Source: DASRQK01 sp040392005
GTDB taxonomy: Bacteria > Bacteroidota > Bacteroidia > Sphingobacteriales > Sphingobacteriaceae
Assembly (NCBI GenBank): GCA_040392005.1
Contig: JBEBWT010000037.1
Span: forward strand, 1-20,039
DNA length: 20,039 nucleotides
Reading direction: 5' to 3'
Shown piece after piece: positions 15,207-20,039 of this stretch. The notes under the pieces are model-generated. The model had not been told where the DNA came from. It did no database searches and saw only the letters and a program-made list of their open reading frames with translations. Each line of letters begins with the position of its first letter. The stretch's first letter is position 1. Both the position numbers and the translations under genes were made by a program.

Positions 15207-15842
15207 ATGGAGAAGGATCTTGAAAAATTTATTGCCGCCCGCCGGGCGGAATTCGATGATCAGCCGGTACCGGAGTCGATCTGGGAAGGGGTGTTTGCCG
15301 GCCTGGAGGCCAGGGAGAGTCAATCAGCGGAGGGACGTTCCGTCCCTGCACAGGGGGAATTCGCCACAGCGCAGGGGAAAACCGCCACAGTGCAGGGGAA
15401 ATCTGTTCCCGTGCACGAAAGGTCTGCCGGGCCCCGCCCGCTATGGAAAGGATGGCTCCGGATAGCGGCAGGGGTGATCCTAACAGGGAGCATAGGCGTT
15501 TCGATTTATTTCTATGGCAGACAGCAGGGATATGAAGACTATGCCCGCATCAATCCCGAGCTGGCCGCCTCCCGTGCCGGTTACCAGCAGATTGTAACTC
15601 AGCGGAAAGATTCTGTCCTGGTTTTTGTGCACCGGAATCCCGGACTGGGAAGTGAATTTGCGGATGCACTTTCTTATATGGAATCAAATTACGAAACCCT
15701 GAAAAGAGAATTGGCATTCAGCCCCAATCAGGAACGTACCCTTGCGGCTATGATCATGAATTTACAGGCACAGGCCGAAGTATTGAACCAGCAACTCATT
15801 ATTCTTTCAAAATTAACAAACGAACAAAATGAAAAATTATAG
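15207..15842 (+). CDS. Putative anti-sigma factor, single-pass membrane protein
   Basis: The product has 211 residues from the ATG at 15207, chosen for the strong AAGGAGG just upstream. The N-terminal cytoplasmic part has FDDQPVPESIWEGVFAGLE, a pattern I associate with Bacteroidota proteins encoded next to sigma factors. A 4 x 7-residue repeat (43-70) forms a Gly/Gln/Val-rich linker. One transmembrane helix follows (about 84-103, RIAAGVILTGSIGVSIYFY). The periplasmic part ends in a helical, Gln/Asn-rich region (about 150-211), possibly coiled coil. The gene starts 54 nt after the sigma gene and overlaps the next gene by 14 nt, so translation is coupled. No zinc-binding anti-sigma motif is seen. 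The assignment rests on topology and context, not on a recognised domain. Confidence 0.65.
   Translation: MEKDLEKFIAARRAEFDDQPVPESIWEGVFAGLEARESQSAEGRSVPAQGEFATAQGKTATVQGKSVPVHERSAGPRPLWKGWLRIAAGVILTGSIGVSIYFYGRQQGYEDYARINPELAASRAGYQQIVTQRKDSVLVFVHRNPGLGSEFADALSYMESNYETLKRELAFSPNQERTLAAMIMNLQAQAEVLNQQLIILSKLTNEQNEKL
15333..15416 (+). repeat. Four in-frame 21-bp tandem repeats
   Basis: Four diverged 21-bp units (15333-15353, 15354-15374, 15375-15395, 15396-15416) encode GRSVPAQ, GEFATAQ, GKTATVQ and GKSVPVH. The units share GGG/GGA starts and GCACAG/GCGCAG/GTGCAG ends. They form the linker between the cytoplasmic part and the membrane helix. Copy number is likely to vary between strains. Confidence 0.85.
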
Positions 15843-16839
15843 CAAATTCATCGCTCTTTTCGCGATCCTGATCATGGGAACATACAGCACAAGCAGTGCG
15901 GTCGTCTCAAGCAGTGAAGTCAGTACACCAGCCGCAGAAACCTATGTGGAGCAAAAAACCATTGAGAAAACATTTGTAGTGGATGCCAGTCATCAGCTCA
16001 AAATCGACAACCGCTATGGAAAAGTCCAGCTCAGCAACTGGGACAACAATCAGATCAAAGTGGTGGTCACCGTGCGCACAGAGGAATCATCCCGTCAGCG
16101 GGCAAAAGAAACATTGGACCGGGTGGAAATCAGCCACAGCACGCAGGGACAAGTTATCAGTTTTGAGACCCGGATCGAACCAAGGTCCGAGAGTTGGTGG
16201 TCTTCCCTTACCAACTCGGGCAGCAGGTCACTGAGTATAGATTACGATATTTATTTGCCAAAATACACCGGCATTACCATCAAAAACAGTTATGGTGAAA
16301 CCATCATTCCGGACCGGGATGGCCGGGTCGATCTAACGGTAAAATACGGATCGCTGAATGCCAAAAACCTGAACTCAAATTCCAACAAGCTCTATATCTC
16401 CTATTCCAAAGCGACCATACAAACATTGGATGAGGGTGTGATCGAAATAAAGTACGGGAATATGGCCCTGGGTGCTGCAAAGGCCCTGGATCTGGACATG
16501 AGTTACTGCTCCGGCAGCAGTATCGGGCAGGTGCGCGAATCATTGTCCGCTTCGCTGAGATATAGTGGAAATTTTGAAGTGGGCCTGGGGAAAACCATCC
16601 GGAAAGCCAATATCAGAGGGAGTTATTCGGGGATGCAGGTATTACCGGACAAAGATGCCAAACTGGATTTTGATGTATCGGTCAGTTATGGCAGCTTCAA
16701 ATACACCAATGATCGCGCAAAAATCAGCAACCATAATGAACGGAGCCGTACTTCCTCCTCCTATTCAGGCACCTGGAATGGCGGCGGACAGGGAGTGGTC
16801 AATATTTCATCCTCCTACGGCAGCGTGACCCTGAAATAA
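15829..16839 (+). CDS. Secreted DUF4097-like beta-repeat protein
   Basis: The product has 336 residues. A signal peptide is visible (MKNYSKF, hydrophobic core, then TSSA near residue 24), without a lipobox. The remainder is a repetitive beta-structure with recurring short YG-turn motifs: NRYGKVQLSNWD, NSYGETIIPD, KYGSLNAKNL, KYGNMALG and the final SSYGSVTLK. Such N-x-Y-G strands and turns are typical of the DUF4097/DUF2807-like beta-helix adhesin families that follow sigma/anti-sigma pairs in Bacteroidota. It starts inside the last codons of the anti-sigma-like gene (14-nt overlap), so the three genes form a translationally coupled unit. It may be the periplasmic or surface effector of that unit; binding partners are unknown. 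The long inverted repeat begins only 11 nt after its stop. Confidence 0.8.
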   Translation: MKNYSKFIALFAILIMGTYSTSSAVVSSSEVSTPAAETYVEQKTIEKTFVVDASHQLKIDNRYGKVQLSNWDNNQIKVVVTVRTEESSRQRAKETLDRVEISHSTQGQVISFETRIEPRSESWWSSLTNSGSRSLSIDYDIYLPKYTGITIKNSYGETIIPDRDGRVDLTVKYGSLNAKNLNSNSNKLYISYSKATIQTLDEGVIEIKYGNMALGAAKALDLDMSYCSGSSIGQVRESLSASLRYSGNFEVGLGKTIRKANIRGSYSGMQVLPDKDAKLDFDVSVSYGSFKYTNDRAKISNHNERSRTSSSYSGTWNGGGQGVVNISSSYGSVTLK

Positions 16840-16849
16840 TCGGGATTGA

Positions 16850-17094
16850 GCAAATTTTCCGGGGAGGAGTTTCGTTGCGCCACCTATATAAGGCGTTTCG
16901 GGCCTCCGCCTCCCTCCCTGAAAAATCAATTCCATCTGCTACATGTCATAAACTCGCTTCCTACGGTAGCTCAAACAGTATGACATGTTATACGCAGATT
17001 CCATTGATTTTTCTTAACGGTCGTCCGCCTAATGTCCCGAAACGCCTTATACAGATTGGCTGGGACCAGAATCAGTCCTCCCCGGAAAATTTGC
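16850..17094. repeat. 245-bp imperfect inverted repeat (long hairpin) in the 342-nt gap
   Basis: Four nested blocks pair: GCAAATTTTCCGGGGAGGA (16850-16868) with 17076-17094, 19/19; TATAAGGCGTTTCGGG (16887-16902) with 17036-17051, 16/16; 16920-16939 with 16994-17013, 17/20; ACATGTCATA (16941-16950) with 16979-16988, 10/10. Unpaired internal loops separate the blocks, and the apex (16951-16978) contains the small palindrome CTACGGTAG. There is no T-tract, so a simple terminator is unlikely. It may be a MITE- or REP-like element, a structured RNA or an attenuator. I see no convincing gene in the gap. Confidence 0.88.
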
Positions 17095-17122
17095 CCGACT
17101 CCAATTATTGGCAATATATTTG
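17090..17122 (+). promoter_or_regulatory. Promoter of the OmpA-like gene, -33 box inside the inverted-repeat arm
   Basis: TTTG (17090-17093) and TATATTTG (17115-17122) are 21 bp apart and fit the Bacteroidota consensus. The -33 box is the last part of the right arm of the inverted repeat. The leader to the ATG at 17182 is about 50 nt and AT-rich. Confidence 0.75.
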
Positions 17123-17181
17123 CATTATTCCGTAAAAATCCTTATATTTATAGGATAGACTGTTCATTTTAAAATGAAATT

Positions 17182-18084
17182 ATGAGAATATTGTCAATTT
17201 TAACCGTAGCGGCAATGGTTTCCCTCTCCGGTTGTGTAGGGAAAAAACAATTCACAGGCCTGCAAACCGAGTACAACAGCCTGCAGGAGCAGCACCAGCA
17301 ATTGAACGAACAGCACAGGGAACTCCGCCGGGAAAACGGGCAGCAGCGCACCGAACTGTCCGCAGCCAATGTCCGTATCAAAAGTCTGGAAGAGCAACTG
17401 GTGGCTGAAAAGGCCAACAATGCTGCTTTGCGCGAAGACCTGACGGCACTCCAGCACACACTGGACAAAAGTATCAGCCAGGGTATGCAGGGCAATATCA
17501 ATATTTCAAAACTGGTGGACGAGATCAATGCGTCCAACAAGTATATACAACATCTGGTCAATACCAAGAACAAGAGCGATTCACTCAATCTGGTGCTGAC
17601 CAACAACCTGACCCGTTCCCTGAGCCGGGAAGAATTGCGGGATGTGGATGTACAGGTCCTCAAGGGCGTGGTTTATATCTCGCTTTCGGATAATATGCTG
17701 TACCGTTCGGGCAGTTATGAAATTTCGGATAAAGCCGGTGAAACCCTGTCCAAAATTGCCAAGATCATTCTCGATTATAAGGATTATGATGTGTTGGTGG
17801 AGGGTAATACCGATACCGTGCCTATTTCACAGACCAATATCCGCAACAATTGGGATCTAAGTGTGCTGCGCGCTTCTTCCGTGGTACAGGCTCTTCAGAA
17901 GAATTACGGGGTCGATCCCAAACGCCTGACCGCAGGTGGTCGTGGTGAATACAATCCGGTTGCGGAGAATACCACCGAGACCGGCAAGGCCCGCAACAGG
18001 CGTACGCAGATCATCATCACTCCAAAACTGGATCAGTTTATGGAACTGATCGACAAGGCACCGGAGACCGGATCAGTGAATTGA
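17182..18084 (+). CDS. OmpA-family peptidoglycan-binding lipoprotein with coiled coil
   Basis: The product has 300 residues. A lipoprotein signal ends in LSGC with Cys18. Residues of about 25-100 form a Gln/Glu-rich coiled coil (LQEQHQQLNEQHRELRREN and onwards). An OmpA-like domain spans about 155-285: VYISLSDNMLYRSGSYEI, VEGNTDTVPI with Asp211, WDLSVLRA with Arg230, and ARNRRTQIIITP. The Asp/Arg pair aligns with the residues that bind diaminopimelate in Acinetobacter OmpA, so it probably tethers the outer membrane to peptidoglycan across a long rod. It has its own promoter. Its 3' end overlaps the convergent beta-barrel gene by 12 nt. Confidence 0.93.
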   Translation: MRILSILTVAAMVSLSGCVGKKQFTGLQTEYNSLQEQHQQLNEQHRELRRENGQQRTELSAANVRIKSLEEQLVAEKANNAALREDLTALQHTLDKSISQGMQGNINISKLVDEINASNKYIQHLVNTKNKSDSLNLVLTNNLTRSLSREELRDVDVQVLKGVVYISLSDNMLYRSGSYEISDKAGETLSKIAKIILDYKDYDVLVEGNTDTVPISQTNIRNNWDLSVLRASSVVQALQKNYGVDPKRLTAGGRGEYNPVAENTTETGKARNRRTQIIITPKLDQFMELIDKAPETGSVN

Positions 18085-20039
18085 TCCGCGACCGCCAAAG
18101 TGGCGGAGATTGTAGGTGAACCCCAGCATAAAGTACTGCTGGAGGATATTCGTGCTGACATCAGTGATAAAGTTCTCGGATACCATGCGGGTGATGGATT
18201 TGTTCTTTTTCAGCAGATCATAAGCCGACAAGGTCAATTCTGCCTGCTGCTTTTTCAGGAATTTCTTGCCCAGGGAGGCATTCCAGAGCATGAAACTCTG
18301 GTCATAACCCTGGGACAGGCCGGCATTCTTATTGTAGATCAGGGAAGAACCCACCTTGACCCCTTTCCAGAAAATCCAGGTCAGGTCACTGCGGAATGTC
18401 TGATTGAAATAATTGTAACTGGTCTGTTCGTTGGCACTGTTTTTCACAAACGTATAATTTCCCGAATAAGAGAGGTTGTAGAGCAGTTTTTCGCTGATCC
18501 GGCTATTGATACTGATCCGCTGATTGACACCGTAGGTATCCGAAAAAGTTTCCTGACTGTTCATCATGCCGATACTGTGCCCGTGATGAAGGCCGGTATT
18601 GAGATTCAGGTTGAGTTTCAATGCCTTGATCGGACTGCCGAAGCTCACATTCCCCCGCACATTATAATACCCGTCCACATTGACCGGCTTGGCAAACTGT
18701 CCTCCCTGACGCAGAATGATACCTGGAGCCACCATTGTATCCCTGGCCGCGATCCAGGTCGCATTCACCACCCGGTCATTGGAATAGCTGCCATTCAGGG
18801 AAATATTCAGGTTCCGGCCGGTTTCCCGCTGCACCTTGTTGATGGACAGGTTCAACTGATGCTGGTATTCCTGGTTCAGGTCAGCGTTACCGGTACGGAT
18901 ATTGGTGGGCGACTGGTTGTTGATCACCTCCTGCAACTGATTGACCGTCGGCGAGTTTGTGCTGGTGGTGTAGCCCATTCTCAGATTGAGTGAACGCGAC
19001 GGACGGTATGAAATATTCATATTGGGCAGAAAACTGACAAACCTGCGTTCCAGTTCGGATACGGTCGGAAAAGTACGCTCATTCTGCACATGGGATTGTT
19101 GATAATCCAGACCCACTGTCCATTGGAAGGAATTTTTGGAATATTGATAATTCAATCCGGCACTGTGGTGCAGATAATCATTGTTGAAGGTATTGGACAA
19201 TTGCCGGTTCAGTTCAGCATATTGTCCGGTTTCGGCCAGGAAGTCCAGCGTCTCCCGATTTGAGAAATTTGAATTATTACGCAGACTATAATTGGCCGCC
19301 AGCCTGTTATGGGTATTCAGGGGCTCGGAATAAGTCAGCCTGCCGGTAAATCCGTTACCCAGGGTTTCGGTATTGTTCTGATTGTTTACCGTATCCAGGC
19401 TGTTTTCCAGTTGCCGCTGATAATATTCATTGAGGGAAATATTTTGGGCCAGTCCCTTGTTCCGGTTCAGGTTCGCGGAGGTATTGAGCGAGAGATTCCG
19501 TCCTCCCCGTCCCAGACGGATCCGGTAATCAAGACTGCCCGAAACCGAAAAATTATGCTGTTCATTGATCTGCTCCCTGGTGGAGCGGTTGATGGGTTCA
19601 AGGTCTCCTGAATTGGTCAGCGAGCTGCTCATCTGCAAGCCATTCGTGTTTTGCAGGGAGATCCTCGGCCTGAAAGTCAGCAAATGGACGGAATCCGCCT
19701 CCCAATCCAGGCGCATATTCAACCGGTGGTTGCGATTGAGTCGGTCCCGGTCCGCATTTTCAAAACGAAGTTGATTGGCATTGGCACCGATGAGAGTCTC
19801 CCGGTTGGTCACCGACCGGACCAGACTATTGGTATTGTTCAGCGAATAATCCCCACTGAATTTCCAGATCTTGTCCCGCCAGGAATTGCTGTAATTCAAT
19901 GCCAGATTACTGATCTTCGAATTGCCCTGCGATCCGCGCTGGCCGTTGTTGCCCCCTCCGTTATTGCCCCCGCCATTGTTTCCTCCCCCGCCATTGCGGC
20001 CCTGGCCCTGCTCTTCCTCCACTCCGATATCGGCCATTC
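18073..20039 (-). CDS. Outer-membrane beta-barrel protein (TonB-receptor-like), 5' part outside window
   Basis: At least 654 codons are visible and the frame continues past the right edge; the Met codon at 20035-20037 is probably internal, since no signal peptide or plug domain is seen. The sequence consists of many alternating polar/aromatic beta-strands with Asn/Ser-rich loops (for example SLNTSANLNRN, LNLNLNTGLHHGH, YNLSYSGNYTF) and ends in an aromatic C-terminal strand FMLGFTYNLRHFG. This is the make-up of the Bacteroidota outer-membrane barrel family (OMP_b-brl_3 type), often preceded by a carboxypeptidase-like regulatory domain and a plug. A Gly/Asn repeat lies near the visible start. 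Substrate is unknown. It ends convergently within the OmpA-like gene. Confidence 0.85.
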   Translation of the reverse strand, partial: MADIGVEEEQGQGRNGGGGNNGGGNNGGGNNGQRGSQGNSKISNLALNYSNSWRDKIWKFSGDYSLNNTNSLVRSVTNRETLIGANANQLRFENADRDRLNRNHRLNMRLDWEADSVHLLTFRPRISLQNTNGLQMSSSLTNSGDLEPINRSTREQINEQHNFSVSGSLDYRIRLGRGGRNLSLNTSANLNRNKGLAQNISLNEYYQRQLENSLDTVNNQNNTETLGNGFTGRLTYSEPLNTHNRLAANYSLRNNSNFSNRETLDFLAETGQYAELNRQLSNTFNNDYLHHSAGLNYQYSKNSFQWTVGLDYQQSHVQNERTFPTVSELERRFVSFLPNMNISYRPSRSLNLRMGYTTSTNSPTVNQLQEVINNQSPTNIRTGNADLNQEYQHQLNLSINKVQRETGRNLNISLNGSYSNDRVVNATWIAARDTMVAPGIILRQGGQFAKPVNVDGYYNVRGNVSFGSPIKALKLNLNLNTGLHHGHSIGMMNSQETFSDTYGVNQRISINSRISEKLLYNLSYSGNYTFVKNSANEQTSYNYFNQTFRSDLTWIFWKGVKVGSSLIYNKNAGLSQGYDQSFMLWNASLGKKFLKKQQAELTLSAYDLLKKNKSITRMVSENFITDVSTNILQQYFMLGFTYNLRHFGGRGSIH
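19945..19989 (-). repeat. Gly/Asn codon repeat (3 x GGGNN) in the beta-barrel gene
   Basis: Three degenerate 15-bp units encode GGGNN GGGNN GGGNN, flanked by further Gly and Gln. This is a flexible low-complexity segment of the barrel protein, probably a long loop, and is prone to length change by slippage. Confidence 0.8.

Noticed and set aside
16875..17135. 86-codon open frame inside the long inverted repeat
   Set aside because: It reads through both hairpin arms, has low-quality composition and no motif, and lacks a promoter. It is best explained by absence of stops by chance.
1..20039. CRISPR arrays, tRNA, rRNA, transposases, phage genes, toxin-antitoxin pairs
   Set aside because: Looked for on both strands by eye. 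No regularly spaced repeats, cloverleaf or matching proteins were seen.

Overview
The window reads as chromosomal DNA of a Bacteroidota bacterium. Three things support this: promoters of the type TTG/TTTG, 18-21 bp, TAnnTTTG; an arginine operon carrying the Bacteroidota-type acylornithine carbamoyltransferase argF'; and DUF4270, a stand-alone GT5-domain protein, a SUMF1-type protein tail of the GldJ/GldK kind, and an outer-membrane beta-barrel protein typical of the phylum. A Chitinophagales/Saprospirales-like affiliation is my guess only. Most of the window is ordinary core genome at middling GC. The clear exception is an AT-rich ATPase gene at 7351-8475.

Layout. At 1-224 lies the tail of a SUMF1/FGE-domain gene (+). 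Convergent to it is a minus-strand cluster, read from right to left: a GT5-only glycogen-synthase-like protein, a DUF4270 lipoprotein, then glmS. A consensus promoter at 4545-4575 drives the cluster. Divergent from it are panC (+) and a periplasmic TlpA-type thioredoxin protein (+) with its own near-consensus promoter, ending in a very strong intrinsic terminator (7279-7317). Next comes the AT-rich minus-strand AAA_14/DUF4143 ATPase, whose recognisable N-terminus lacks a start codon. Then panD (+), with a -7 element so close to the ATG that the mRNA may be leaderless, and an alpha-oxoamine-synthase-like PLP enzyme (+).

From 14446 down to 10306 runs an arginine operon on the minus strand: argD, argF', argB, argE-like. 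Its promoter carries an 11-bp-period direct repeat over the -33 box. Divergent from it is an ECF sigma factor, followed by a single-TM anti-sigma-like protein with a 4 x 21 bp repeat, and a secreted DUF4097-like beta-repeat protein that overlaps it by 14 nt.

The 342-nt gap at 16840-17181 holds a 245-bp imperfect inverted repeat. The distal arm of this repeat supplies the -33 box of the promoter for an OmpA-type coiled-coil lipoprotein. That gene overlaps, tail to tail by 12 nt, a minus-strand outer-membrane beta-barrel protein that runs off the right edge.

The genes supply pantothenate (panC, panD), glucosamine-6-phosphate for the cell wall (glmS), arginine, and envelope proteins with a sigma-factor signalling unit. 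I saw no CRISPR array, phage, transposase, tRNA or rRNA. The best candidates for something undescribed are the long inverted repeat with its embedded promoter element, the start-less ATPase on its AT-rich island, and an active-site substitution in argF' that leaves acetyl or succinyl specificity open.
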